DNA of 64,000 nucleotides from Pelecanus crispus (taxonomy: Eukaryota > Chordata > Aves > Pelecaniformes > Pelecanidae), in contig NC_134660.1 in assembly GCF_030463565.1 (NCBI RefSeq), positions 3,485,501 through 3,549,500 of the forward strand, read 5' to 3'. A model generated the notes under the pieces. It searched no databases and was not told the DNA's origin. It was given only the letters and a program-made list of their open reading frames with translations. Shown here piece after piece: positions 1-20,251 of this stretch. Position 1 is the first letter of the stretch. Each line of letters begins with the position of its first letter. Made by a program: the position numbers and the translations under genes.

Positions 1-11
1 TCCATACTTAC

Positions 12-1981
12 AAAGAATTGCTTCTTGCTTTTGGGATACCCCTCCAGGATGGCCTCCAGCAGCTCGGTCGCCTGGCGAGACAGGGGCACCGTGAGCGCTG
101 CAGCGCGGCCGTGCCGGGCTGCCAGCACTGGGCAGCCCCACTACAGCTCTTGGGGACTGTCCCCTGTATGGGCATCACAAGCTGGCAGCTCGGGTGACAG
201 CACGGGAGCAGCTCTCTCCAACGCAAGGAGAGGCTGCTTTGTTTCCCCAGAGCAGAGCTCTGCAGGGACTTGCGTATTTGGGCACTGCCGTGACACGGCC
301 TTTTCCCAGGGGATCGTCTTGGTACCCAGAGTGTTCCTGAAACCTGTGCACCCCCAGGGACAGCCCCGAGTGTGGCTGGCGCAGCACTCCCTGCTCCACA
401 GCTACAGCGTTCGCCTGAGGTCTCCTCACTCAGCACCACAGCTGCTGCCTGCGCTGCCTAGCAGACCCCATATCCCCGTCAGGGCACCAGCGTCACCCAG
501 TGTCACCGCAGGACTGTCACCGCCACCTCCCTGGCGCTGTCCACCCGCCCCGCTCGATGGCACGGCCATTACCATTCGCTTCCTCTTTCGCCACTCCTTG
601 CAGTACAGCTTCTGCTCACTACAGACCTGCAAACGGCAAGACAAAGTGAGAACCGAGCAGGCAGCAGCAGCCCCACGAAGCCACCGTAAGCCTGAGGTGG
701 GAAGTGCCTGGTGCTGAGGACCTACCGGTCGTCCCAGCTCCAGCCAGAGCATTATTTAACAGCACAAATGGCTAACGAAGGCCCCGCAGGGACGTGAACC
801 TCTCTGTGAAATGATCACCCGAGACAGGGAAAGGATGAATTGGCCAAGTGGTGGGTGACTGCCCGAAGCAAACGTTTGCAAGGAATAGGCAGCTCAGAGC
901 ATTTCCTAAAGACACCCCAAGAGTTGTCACCGTCGCACACATGGCTGAGGCTTGCGCTCAGGCTCTGCGGGGCAGCCCAGGTCCCGCACAACCTCCTGTC
1001 CCCATTGGACTGGTGTCAGTCAGACCGAGGACCGGGTAACCTGGCCAAGGGTTTGGTACGATTGGCCCAGCCCAGGCCCGGGCTCTGCTGCTGGTCCTCA
1101 GCTCAGCCCCGGGCAGCTCCTCACCTTGTCTTTTTCTTCCGGAGTCACATGGTTGGTGGCAGACTTAATCCTCTCCAGTTTCTCCGTGTAACTCGCACAG
1201 TCCTTCCTCAACTCCTCGATCTCTCTGGTCATCTCAGGGGTTGTCATGGAGCTGTTCAGGTCCTTCAGCTCTGGAAGGGAGGCATCGATCACCAGCAGGG
1301 CCGGTGGCCAGGGCACAGCTGCCCATGCCCACAGGGTCCCCAGCTGCTGCTGGTACTGCGGGGGTCTGGCTGGGTAGGCAGGGCGCACTCACCCGCCTCC
1401 ATTTGCCGGCAGCTCTGCTGCAGCGCCTGCACCTTGGCGGAGAGCGCGGCGATCTCCCCATCCAGGCCACGGAGCTCCGCATCGCTGGCGGCCGGGAGCT
1501 GCTCCTGCGGCGAGGCAGCAGATCAGCGGCAGCGGGTCAGCGGCAGCAGGTGCCGGCGGGGGCGGCTCCCGGGGCCGGGGCTCACCTGGTCGGCAAAGTA
1601 GATCTTCTGCTTCCCATAGGCCTTCTCCCGGACGCGGCCCTGCTGCGCCAGCTGCTCCAGCGCCTTCACCACGGCCTGCGGGGCGAGCGCCGTCAGCCGG
1701 GCCCCGCGCCCCGGCCCGCCCCGCGCTCCCTGCCCCGGCCCGGCCCCGCTCACCGCCTTGCCCAGCCCGTGCTCCCGCTGCAGGTTCCCGAAGGCGTCCT
1801 GGGCGCTGTACGGCCGGTTCTGCTCCCGCAGGTACCGCAGCAGCACGGCGGCGGCGCCTCCTGCGGGACCAGCCCACCGGTCACCGCGGCCGCCGGGGCC
1901 ACCCGCGACCGCGACGGGAGGGCGGGTGCTGCCCGGCGCTCACTCACCGCCCGCCGCGGGGCCCTCCCGGCCTTTGCTCAT
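12..1981 (-). CDS. PSMC3IP: PSMC3IP (HOP2) homologous-pairing protein 2, 3' end beyond window
   Basis: Partner of MND1. The HOP2-MND1 complex stimulates DMC1/RAD51 strand invasion in meiosis. Seven coding exons are visible on the minus strand: 1948-1981, 1754-1860, 1586-1675, 1393-1504, 1125-1270, 573-626 and 12-71. All junctions are GT-AG and all phases agree (603 nt, 201 codons). The start MSKGREGP matches the human start MSKGRAEA. Residues about 12-77 form the winged-helix DNA-binding domain (VLLRYLREQNRPYS, GKQKIYFADQ). The next segment is the leucine-rich coiled coil (ALSAKVQALQQSC), followed by ATNHVTPEEK and the basic KEWRKRKRM block. Exon 7 ends at FF with donor GTAAGT at position 11, so only the last exon (about 16 residues in human) lies outside. 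No damage is seen. Confidence 0.96.
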
Positions 1982-2200
1982 CCTCCGCCGCCGCCCTGCC
2001 CCGCTGCGCTTCCGCTCCTGTTCCCGCGGCGCTTACGCACTTCCGGCGCGCCGCCCGCTCCCCGCCAATGGGGGAGAAAGAAGAAAAGCGAGCTCCGATT
2101 GGTGGGGGAGGCGAAGCCCCGCCCCTAGAAGGCGGGCCGGTGGGTAGGGGCGGGGCCAATACCGCCCCGCCCCTCCCGGTTCTCCCTCAGCGCAGCGGGA
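1982..2200 (-). promoter_or_regulatory. PSMC3IP CpG-island promoter with CCAAT boxes
   Basis: GC-rich upstream sequence. An ETS-type site lies at about 2038-2046 (CCGGAAGT on the minus strand). CCAAT boxes lie at 2065-2069 and 2156-2160 on the plus strand and at 2098-2102 as ATTGG. Three NF-Y sites within about 100 bp and no TATA box suit a cell-cycle or germline gene. Function is inferred from motifs only. Confidence 0.55.
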
Positions 2201-3752
2201 GCGCGGCACCGGGCCCGGCCCTTCCGCCCCCGCCGGGGGCCAGCGGCGTCCCCGGGGCGGCTGGGAAGCGCGGGGCCAGCGGGCGGGGGGCTCCGCACCC
2301 CCGGGCCAGGCAGGAACCGGTCCTAAACCCGCGGGGGTGAGGAGCAGCGGCCGCCATTCCGGGCCAGCGGGGCCGTGCGAGGCCACCGTGGAGGCTGACG
2401 CTCGTATAAAACCCCCGTTAACGCCACTCCCCTTTACCCGGGGCTGGGGACAGCCGCCCCCGCCTGACCGCAACCCCCAAGACAGCACCGGCAGCTGTAC
2501 GGGCAACGCTTCCCGGCAAGCGGATTTAGACAAAAAGAAGCAGATAAAGGGCTTTCCCTGAAGAGGTACGTTCTTTGCTGCACAAATGTGATCGGAATCA
2601 GGTTCTATGGCTTAGAAAAAGCAATGAGAAAGCTCAGTGACGCAGAGAGGGCCGGAGGGCTGGGGCCGTCCAGTCCACGGAACGTCTCTCCCCTCTAGGC
2701 TGCTGGTTTGTTTGCGTGACCGCAACAGGCACAAGCTCTTCGGTCACTGGTGGCTCAGGCTGGTGTCCCCCGTTCGGTTCCTGCCGGCGGGCTCTCAACT
2801 GCGCAAGGCTGGGAGGCAGTGGGCTGGCCCCAGGGCCAGAATAAAACTGGCCGGGCAGACCAGCTCCACCTCTTCCCTCCTCCAGAAAACCCGTCCCTAG
2901 CAGTTCCCCGAGAGGCAGCGGCAGGGGAAGCGCAGTATTGCCACTGTCCACGCCGAACGTGTGCCGGAGGAGCACAGGGGAGTTTTAGCAAAGTGTTAGT
3001 CTGTTATTTTAGGAAAGCAACACAAGAGCAGCTGCCACACGTAGATGTTCTTTGCAGGACTCTAGTCATCACAGTAGATGTCTTATTGCCATTACGTCTC
3101 TTACAAAATAGCATCACTAGAAAGCTGGAACTGGAGATGAGCGATCATCGCAAGTACAAACATCGTGGCTGTACGCCATCATGTCCACAACAGGAGCAAG
3201 GGGTTTGTTTCTACCCGGAGCTGGATATTGCTGGGAAAGAAGACTCGGATTCTGTGCACATTTTTAGGAGCGGGGCATGGTTGTCTTAAAGACAGAACAG
3301 CATTAAGTCCCAGACACTAAGTCTGAGGGGAAACCAATCCCATTCACCTGGTTATGCACCAGCCCCGGAAGGTTTGTCAAGGCTTCGAGATTGTCCTTGG
3401 CGATGCTAAGTCAGTCTGGCTGGTAGTCTCTAGAGCTGCAGACACCAGATTTATTGTCTTGGGTGAGGAAGTTCGGAGCAAGCAGCATCCTGGCAGACAG
3501 TGCAGGGCAACACATGGGTGATTGTGGAGCTATCACATCAACGTCTTTTCCCTATGAATTACCAGTGTAGTTTACTTTAAAATCCAAGCGAGGCTACAGA
3601 GTCACAAGTCACAGTGGTGTTCCTAGCCAGGACTGGCTGTCACGTCACTCATACTCAACAGGAGACGATCTAGATAACTGTGCAAGGCTTTTCCTTCCAG
3701 GATTCCCCTCCACGATGCACAATAGAAAACCAGAGGGAAGTGGTGGGATTGC
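2201..3752. other. Intergenic stretch plus RETREG3 3'UTR
   Basis: No convincing coding region. The right part, down to the minus-strand AATAAA at 3450-3455, is the likely 3'UTR of RETREG3. The left part is the distal upstream region of PSMC3IP. A plus-strand AATAAA near 2840 is not attached to any gene I can see. Confidence 0.5.
3450..3455 (-). terminator. RETREG3 polyadenylation signal AATAAA
   Basis: A minus-strand AATAAA lies about 300 nt after the RETREG3 stop codon. It is the nearest canonical signal and would give a short 3'UTR. Confidence 0.6.
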
Positions 3753-6700
3753 TTACTGGCCCCGTGAGCCGGCAGGATCCAGCTGGTTCAGCTCAGACTG
3801 ATCCAGCAGTTCAAAGTCATCCCCTTCTGCATCAGTGTCCAAGTCCGAGCTAGCTGTTCTAAGATAAGTCTTTGCACCTCTCTGGGGATTGCTGCTGTGT
3901 GAGGAGCCTGGCTGAGGGGCTCCTGACAGCGCAAGCTGTATCATCCCTCTGGTGACAAAGCCGGCTATGTTGTTAGTAAGATTCTGTACAGATGGCATTG
4001 CGCCAGATTCTTCCTGGTCGTAAGGGAGATGCAGATCTTCTGTTACTTGTGGGCGGTAAGCCAGACTTGGGATCCCAATGCTGGTGTCGTCTTCATCATC
4101 TATGCCCGTTGCTTCCGGGTTTATGGAAGGGAAGTCAGGGAGATCCCTGGCAAAAGATTCTTCTGGGTCACTGTGACCATCGAGGTCTAGAAGAGGAGAA
4201 AGTGCTTTAAATACGCGGTACACGCCAAACAGCCTGCAGGCAAGGGCAGCACAGCACACAAAAGCTGGGCCATTACCTCCCCAGGACAGACTGTCCCTTG
4301 TCATCTCCCAGACCAAACGCTCTTTCATCTCCCCCTCACAGAGCTATTCAGGACGCCTGCTGACCTCCCAGTTCACTCCCAAGGAATGCAGATGCTGAAC
4401 CAGACACCTTCTGCCAGAGGAAAGCACCCCCCTCCCAAACTTTGCACTGCTACCTGTATCCCTACAGCCAGAGACTGGCAGAGCTGGATCTGCCTTTGAA
4501 AAGCGGCTGTCATTGCTCTACTAAAGCACCACAGGAATTAAGAAGGAAGCTCAGTTCTGAAAAAACAGGTAGTTGCATCTCATCTTAGCCAGCAAGACAG
4601 ACATCAAACAGCTAGACCTCAAGGACAGAAGGCAATGAATGCATCCTCCCTCCCACCCACCACACCAGCACCCGCTCAGCATTCCACACCTTCCAGAAAC
4701 TGCCCATTTCTTCTCACCTTCTGATCCTTCTGTCAGGGGAGTCTGGCCCCTTGAAAGGTTAAATATCCCATTTTCAGTGTAGGAAACCTCAGCATCTGAA
4801 TGCTCTGAGTCAGAGATGGTCAGTTCCTTGGCGACCACAGAGTCATCCAGCTTTGAAATAGGAGAGAACATCGAAAACATCAATACTGGAAAGCTGATTC
4901 CTGTGCCTCAAGACAAAACACACGATCCAGTGGCCACCAGTTAAATCCAGTCCTCATGGGAGACTGGTATCTGAGGCTCATTTCACACTTTACTGCCCAG
5001 TCTAGGAGACTGCAGTTGGTACAAGCAGCACAGGACATCTTTGAGTGAGACAGAATAGGAAAGACCTCTCTAAAAGGAGAATATCCTCATCTGATTTTCC
5101 ACCACAACTCAGCTACAACGTGCTGGATACAGGGCCACGCGCTGCATGTCCACGCAATGCAGCGAGTTTGTTCTACTCAGCTGAGCTCTTCTATTTCAGA
5201 GATGCTTCATTACCTTGGGACAGAATGCGGCAAGCTCCTCTTCGCTATCGCTCCCATCATCCTCAGCCTCCTGATTAAGGGATCGGCGACGCACTGCCAG
5301 AAACCAGAGTCAAAGCTTATTATTGCTGCTAGGACAGGGGTCTGTACAGGACCAGCCTTATGCCGAGCAGAAAAACCCTAAACTGGCAAGCTTGGACATA
5401 ACACAGCATGCTTTGTTCCACAGCAGAGCAACGTGATCATTTCTGACTTGGGCTGCTGCAGATCTTTTGCCGAGATGAACATGTTTAGCAGCTACTTTGC
5501 ACCGAGTCCTTCCTCTTTTTTTCAGCGCAACTGCAATATGGAACAGACAGTTCTGGCAGCTGAGAAATGGAGCGGCTCAGCACCATGAAGAGCTTACAGC
5601 ATCTGCTAACTGGAAGGTGCCTGTGGAGGCAGAGCTGCCTCACTTCCTTCCCAAAGCCGTTGCAAGTATTTGCCAAGGGCACTGGAGTGACTGCCATGCC
5701 ACACATGCAGCCCTATCCCACTCCATGACCAGGCGCTCGATTCACAGGCTGTTTCAGGTACCAAGGGTCAGAAACACAGCACAGAAACTTACGTTGCTTC
5801 TCCCGCTGCTTTGATATCATGTAGCCTCGAACGCTGAAATCCAGCCGCTGCAGAGCTGGCTCCAGCTTCATGTACATGCGGTGCCCCAGTCTGTGGTACA
5901 CAGCAAGGGGCCACAGCAGGATGAAGAGCACTGAGGTAAGTGGGAATGCTGATTAGAAATTTGTTCAGGATGCTGCTTGGCAAACATCTTGCCCATTTTG
6001 TGAAGCAGTAGAACACACACAGTATGCAAGATCTGAGTACTGAAGGCAATGATGCGGGAGGCAGTTAGAATTGGTGCAATCACTTCTGCCAATTTAACAA
6101 AATTGAGAGACCGACCTATTAGTGCTCAGATCTATAGTTACTAAGCACTCAAACATGTTCTCTCTGGACCAGAGACCTTAGAGTCCTGGTCAAGAACCAC
6201 CACATTCCAGGCAGAATGTATTATTTTAAATTTTAAAGCCATTCACACAAGCTTTCCTTTTAAGCAGAAGAGCCCCATCCCTCAGACATTCAGATCCCAC
6301 TCATCTCTACCCCTTTTCACTTGTAAGTCTGTATTGGCACAGAGATCTACTTACACAGCAGGTATGAGAGCAAGAGTCCAGGGATATACCGGCCCAGGAC
6401 AGCCAGGAAAGTAAAGACTCCACACACTAGAAGGCAAAACTGAAGACATGGGAGACAGTGAGTTTCCAAGGTTAAGCAGGGGATTCACTCAGTTCTTGAC
6501 CATCTTGTTCTCTGCAAATTCTAGGTCAAGTCAGAATTCTAACAACAGCAAAGCCTTCCTAGCTTTCAACTACCCCGCTCTAGGACTAGCACAGACACAG
6601 GAGGTATCTGGCTTCAGAGTGACAGGCAGCATACCAAGGCCTCTGCCTCAGAATATGAGGAGCTTCCCAACGCAGGTATGCTAAAAGCAAGTAAGAGGCT

Positions 6701-9700
6701 AAAGACAACAGAACTCTTGGAGGTGAAAAGGACAAGGAGAGTACCACTGTGTTACAGGTTCCTCTTTGCATAAGCCTCAAAAAAAGAAGAAAAAAAAAAA
6801 AAAAGCTTGACACACTTTCTCAAACTGTTAAATTCAATGAGGGAGATCAGTTTGACAGACACTTTAAAAAGCTAGAAACCTCCAGAAGGAACAGCTACAT
6901 TTTCACTTCACCAGTGCAATCAACATGCCGGCACTCGTTTTCTCCTCCCTCCTCCACAACCTGATTTTTCTGCCTGTGCTTTCTATTCCTCTCCACCACT
7001 TAATAGCCACGTTGTTGTGGGAGACCTCCCATGTCTGAATGCATTCAGCCAACGCTGGATGCCACCACAAAAGGATACTAGCGGTCAGCAGAGTCTCCAC
7101 ACCAAACATTTTATTTGCTGAGGTCTGTACATTCTTACCTTTCCAGGGTTTTCCCTCTTGAAAATGAAGAGATTACTTAAGAAGTTGGTCCCAGCCACCC
7201 ATCCTTCAGCCAAATGGTGACAGAGTTCTGGCACTCCGAGCAGCCGAGGGTGAACGTATCCCCAGCTGCAGTGAAGGGAAGAATTCGGGAACCGATATTA
7301 CTGCATCGACGTCAGTGCAGAAGTCACTTGTTACAAACACTTGTCTCAGTACCACCTTCTCTTCTCCCCCAGCTGCTGGGCTCTAGAGATGAGGGTCAGC
7401 CTGCTTTTCAGAACATCACCTTGCCAAAAGCAGCATTTCTACGTACTGTTCTACAAGTTTCCCAGTTCTCCCATAGCAGCTAAGGAGCAGTAATTTCAAT
7501 CATTCAGTCTTTTGGCTTAGACTAGTTTCCATGCTACTGGAGCGAAAGGGCAGTGCAGAAGCAAATCCGTTTGCTTTTTCTGCATTTATCTGGTCAGCTG
7601 CAACCCCCAAGAACTCAGCACGAGGTTTACAAGCAGCCTTGTACCTTACTTTCAGAGGCATTGTCTTTGGCAAATTCTATTAGTGCTTCTTAACTGCTAG
7701 TCACAAGTACTTGAAGGTTAGGAAGAGCAATTCCTTTTGTACTTCTGGACCTCTTGCAAAAAAGAAAAAAAAAAAAGTAATTTGGCAACAGCTCAAGTGA
7801 TTTAATCAGGAGCTGAGCATCCAGCGTGGCTTGGCAGCACAGGCAGGCAGAAAGGTGTGCCCAGAGAGAGGAAGGTGTTATTAATAAGACTACACCCCAA
7901 CATTTCTCAACCCATTATTAACGCTCCAGTCAGACCATAAATATGCAGTAACAACTTCTGGGACAAGCCTGTTAAATATTCCCTATGGAGTCCCAGAAGA
8001 CTTCATTACTTCAAAAAAAAGTGTTCTTTTCCTGCTACTGGAAGCCCATACAAAAGGAATTGCTTTTAAGGCAGCACCTCTAACTTAAGGGTGCAGGGGG
8101 GAAGTGGCAGGGAAGTTTTACAGCACTCAAGCAAGCATTACTGGAGGTCAGTATGAGGCAAGGATTAAGTACAATATAATGGCTTGGGCAAGTCAAAAAC
8201 TTGTCACAATGGCCTGACAGAGCCCAGGGCTCCATCCTCCCTCCACTAAGTAGCTCCCTTCTCCCCCGTCCTTCCTCGCTCACAAGAGCCAACATTGCAA
8301 ACACGTGCAGGTAATAATTACACGGTATCACAGCAAAGTACCAAACACCACAGGATTCAATTAATTTCCTACCTCTCATTGTCTAATTCGTCAGGTCTTG
8401 CCACTAAAATATTAAGAACAGACACTGCATTAGTTGCAAGGAATTTGCCATGAGAATGCTTAGCTCTTGGAATTTAAGTAAAGCTTTAATGAGCTGGGGA
8501 ATACCTGGGAAAGACATTAACTGTAATTAAGAACTGGAGACGCATCACTCCGTAACACATTTTGAACGTGTACGTGTGACAGTACAAGACTGCAAGAGAG
8601 TCTCCTTGTTGCTCCTCAATATTTGTTGGATGTTGTCTGGAAAGCTGCTCTCGTTACAGTGACGGGTATTAGCAAAAAATACCACTTTCATCTCCCTCCC
8701 TTCCCCTGTGCACACCCAGATGGTGAAGGAAGAAAAGCTTGCTTACTGAGGGGCATCAGAAATTTAAGTCTTTTAATACTTTCTCACCCAGGCTGGGATT
8801 TGAAAAGTGATCCGGGGATGTACCAGTTATCCCAACAAATTGAAATCAAGGTTATGAGGGAGCTAGACGGACACTTCCTCATCACTTCTGCTACAAAGCC
8901 TGAGCCAAGCTACTGCTAGAAACTGAGGAAAGCTTTAATGTCTTCCCAAGAACTACAGAGAACACAAGTTGAAGCAGAAAGCCGGGAGTTGTCCTTGCTA
9001 GTTAGTTAGGGAACCACCTCTGAGAGCATGCAAACCATACACGCTGCTTCAGAACCAACCTGTCCATGCAAAGCCAATGAAATCCTGAGCTGCTAAGAAT
9101 GGTAGTATTCATGAGTATATTAATATCACAAATGATAGACAGAACTGCTTTGTTTACTGAAAGCTTTAAACTAACTTCATTAACAGCTGTTAAGATGTCT
9201 CTCCTTTCAAAGAAATCTCTACTCAACAGCAAGGCTGGGACTGATCTTTGTCCTAAAACATGAAGCTGGTTTATTACAGATTCTGAGGAAAAATCCAGAC
9301 GTATTCCATGTATGCTTCAATTTCTTGCTCTTGTACTGAGCGCTCAGAATGTGAATCACTGCTTCAAAACCTGCACTAGTTCATGTACACCAGATGTTTC
9401 AAGATTATGGGACAAATGCCAGCGTCACAAGCGTGAAAAGCTCTTTTTATGTGTATATAGGTTAGGATTTTCCAGCTCCAGGAAGAACATGCCTACAGTG
9501 TTCTTGCCTGCTTCTAGACTCACAAAGCAAAAACTCCAGGTTTTTAACTGCTTAACTCCAGGCAGAGCAGAGCCTATATACCTCAAGGGCTAAAACCAGT
9601 GCTTCATCTGCCGGTATCAACTCAAATGTCGCAACTTACCTCCAATTTCAGGCCAGATTTTGTTCTTCCACTGATCTAGACAAACTACTACTATAAGGGT

Positions 9701-10908
9701 AAATGCAACCAGGAACAGCAAGCGAAGAGAAGTCAGAGCAAAAAACCTACAGGGAAGAAACAAACAAATCGGTACCGACCAGATCTGCGTGACACACACA
9801 AAAGGGATAACACAAACTAATGCAAAACAAATCAGTCAGTCAGTAACAGTTAGAGCCAGAGAAGAGTGAGCGAGTGCTTATCAGTCAGCATCCAGCCTGC
9901 CCAAGCTGCTTGGCAGGGAGCTTATTAGGCAGCTGCTGTCAGGCCGCTTTAGGGACCCTTATCTGCTCGTGTTATTTCTAGCATGACAGCCCTGCTTTAC
10001 AGCTCACCCGTCAGAGGCGAGCAGAACCTGCTGCCCTTCCTCCACTGTTCACAGGACAGTCTGGGGTTTGCTAATTAGTTTTATGCTTTCAGGCAGCAGG
10101 GAAAACATGCTGAGAGGGCCAGAGCTGAAGCAGACAGCAGGTTCTTTCTTGTCTGCTGAAACAGGCCACGGACTCAAGCTCTTAGGGTAGCCACTCGGGT
10201 TCTACCTCCAGCCACAAACTGTTCTCAGCCAGCGTGGGGGGACCCGGCTGTTTCGCACGAAGCGGAGGGAGCGCTCCTCCCCGGAGCACTTGCTCAGCAG
10301 GTCCTGGGAGAAGGGGTAGGAGGGAGCCACAAGCGTGCCCGGCGGCTGCAGAGGGGCCAGCAGCCAGGGCGCCCGGTCGCCAGAGCCCTCCGAGCGCCGG
10401 CCTTCGCCGCCTGCCCCCACTCGAGACCCACTGCCACGGGGAGAAAACAAAACCCCCCGCAGCCCCCGGCGTTCCGACGGCTCCCGCGCTACCGAGCAGC
10501 CGCGGGGGAGCCGGCCCGGGGCTGCGCGCACCCGCGGCCCCTCCGCCGCAGTACGGGGCCTCGGCGGGACACGCCTTCCGACGCAGGGACCGCTCCGCAG
10601 CCCGGGCGCCCCCGCGGGGGAGCGGGCCCGGGCCCCTCCGGGGCTGCCTGCGCCCCGGCCCGCCTCCCGCCTCCCCGCCAGCCGCGGCCCGGGCCCCGCC
10701 GCCGCCCCCGGCCGCCGCCCGCTCACCAGAAGAGGCCGTGCGCCGCCACCCACCACAGCGCGCTGCGGCCCGGCCGCTCCCACACCAGCGCGGCCTGCGC
10801 GGCGCTCAGCAGCGGCTCGTAGGGCCCCAGGCGGCCCCGCAGCGCCGCGCTCAGCGCCTGCACCCGCCGCTGCCGCTCGCCGGGCCCGCCGGGCCGCGCC
10901 GCCGCCAT
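3753..10908 (-). CDS. RETREG3: RETREG3 (FAM134C), reticulophagy regulator 3
   Basis: ER membrane protein that bends tubules and recruits LC3/GABARAP for ER-phagy. Nine coding exons: 10727-10908, 9640-9746, 8373-8403, 7139-7265, 6355-6439, 5793-5930, 5214-5293, 4718-4850 and 3753-4186. They total 1317 nt, or 438 aa against 466 in human, and all phases agree. The reticulon-homology domain has two hydrophobic hairpins, about residues 50-83 ([15 protein letters not shown]) and 150-188 ([18 protein letters not shown]). An acidic Ser-rich tail follows ([20 protein letters not shown]). The LC3-interacting motif DDFELL sits about 20 residues from the C-terminus. Exon 3 is a 31-nt microexon. The start at 10908 (MAAARPGG) precedes the conserved LGPYEPLLS. 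The N-terminus is shorter than human. Confidence 0.96.
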
Positions 10909-11215
10909 GGCTCCCTCACGGCATCAACATCCGGCCGTCCCGCGCGCGCGCGCGGCCGCCGCCGATATGGCGGCCCCCGCCGCCGGAAGCGGAGCCACGC
11001 TGGGCGCCGCCATCTTGGCGCAGGCGCGGCCGCCGCCGTTTACTAGTGCGCATGCGCGTTTCCAGGGCGCCGCGAGGGGCGGGGGGAAGAGCGGCGCTCT
11101 CCCGGAAGTGCGCCGCGCGCAGGCGCAGTGCCGTTGGCGCCGGGCGGGAGACGCGGCGGGGCAGCTGGGAGGCGGGCGGAGGAGCGGAGCCCAGCGGAGC
11201 GGAGCCTCGGCCGCG
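10909..11215. promoter_or_regulatory. Bidirectional CpG promoter of RETREG3 and TUBG1
   Basis: The two start codons are 307 bp apart and point away from each other. In between are ETS sites at about 10982-10990 (GCCGGAAGC) and 11102-11109 (CCGGAAGT), a perfect NRF1 palindrome TGCGCATGCGC at 11047-11057, and a YY1-type CCGCCATCTTGG near 11007-11018. No TATA box is seen. This is a typical housekeeping divergent promoter; shared regulation is inferred. Confidence 0.8.
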
Positions 11216-18707
<7,492 letters not shown>

Positions 18708-19204
18708 GTGCCCTGCCAGGGGACGGGAGGGTCCCACAGCCACCTCCATGCACGCCGGCAGGGCTTGTCTCTGCCGTGCCCACGTTTAGCACCCCTCAGC
18801 GCTGCCCGGCCGCGGTGGAGTCATCACACCGGCTGCACGCACGCACGCTGTGCTCCTCAGCGGAAGCAGCTCTGCAGGGAGCAGCACTGCCCCTGAAGAC
18901 CCTTGGCGGGGGACAGCCTCCGCTCCACCATGTGCCCTGGCCCAGGACGGGACTGGGGTAGCTGCGCGCTGCGCTGGTAGGGAACCTCCGCCCGTGGGAG
19001 GAACACTCACTCGGAGGAGGATGAGAGTGAATCCGGGGGCTTGGAACAGGCCTGGCCCAAAGAGTTGGGTGCACGAGACCCCTGTGGCCAAAGGCTCGGT
19101 GTGGCTGAGCTAGTCCTTGCCCTGGGCAGGAGCCTTGTTCCTCCTTCGCCAGATCAGGCCTGGGGCACAGGCTGTATCTATATTTTTGTAGGTTATTTTG
19201 CTTT

Positions 19205-19210
19205 AATAAA
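19205..19210 (+). terminator. TUBG1 polyadenylation signal AATAAA
   Basis: Canonical AATAAA about 500 nt after the stop codon, followed about 20 nt later by a GT-containing stretch. Confidence 0.8.
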
Positions 19211-20245
19211 GGCTGTTCCTGCACTGACACTGTCTGCACAGCTCCTGGTGCCAGCAGCCGGGCAGGGAAGCAGCTGCAGACGCTGCCAGGGCCAGCGCTC
19301 GCCTTGCCCAGCTGGCCGGCCCTGCTGCGCAGCCGCAGCCCCGACCGTGTCCCAACTCGGTGGGAGCGCTGAACTGGGGCCGCTGCTCACCTTGCACGTC
19401 CCAGTGATGCACGGGGCCAGCCCTCCCCTGGCTGGGAGCCAGCCGGCAGCACGCTGTCTGGGCCCGGCTGGCGCTGGGCGACTACTGCGGCAGAGCCAGA
19501 AAGTCTGGAAGGACCTGCCGGCACAGCTGACCAGCGACAGGAGCTGGCACCGCCCTGCCTGCCCTGCCCGCAGAGCATGCGGTGCCTGCGTTAATGTTTC
19601 ACCAGGGCGAGGCCCCGTGCAGGGGGCTGGGGGTGCCTTCACCACTCTGCATCTGAGGCAGGGGACAGGGCTGCCGGGAAGGATGCACCCACTGCAGGCT
19701 CCGGGACAGCCAGTGTCGATGTGGCTGGGATGGATGATGGGATGGATGGACTCGGCCGCTCTGGTCCTCCCTGGTATGAGTCAGGCTGCGAGGGATGGGA
19801 GTGTGGGGCGGCGTTGGCGCCAGCCCAAGCCCAGGCAGCCCAAGGTGAGAATTATCCTTTTCCTCTGACCCTGTGGCACGGAGCAGCAGGCTAAAAATAC
19901 CCACCCGCCATGGCAGCACCGGGCTCCCACGCCCTCTTTGGCAGCGGCCCCGCAGAGGCGCCCGCTGCCAGGGCAGTTCCCCCCCACCCGGGGCGGCCAG
20001 TGCCAGGGGGTGCCGGGGAGCTGGAAGCGGAGCCAGCGCTGTTGATGAAATGCCAAAGGGCAGAGCGAGCAGCCTGGCCGGAGGGATGGCGGTCCCTGCC
20101 CCCAAGGACACGCTGTGCCGCTCCTCCCCGCCGCCGCTGCCTGTCCCAGGCCCCGCTGCACTCACTGCCCCGGGGATCAGACCGTCCCTGCCTCCCACCG
20201 TGGGCCCGAGCTCCGGGACGGGAGGCCCAGCCTTTCCTTTGTGCA

Positions 20246-20251
20246 TTTATT
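20246..20251 (-). terminator. PLEKHH3 polyadenylation signal AATAAA
   Basis: Minus-strand AATAAA about 660 nt after the PLEKHH3 stop codon and the nearest canonical signal. Confidence 0.6.
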
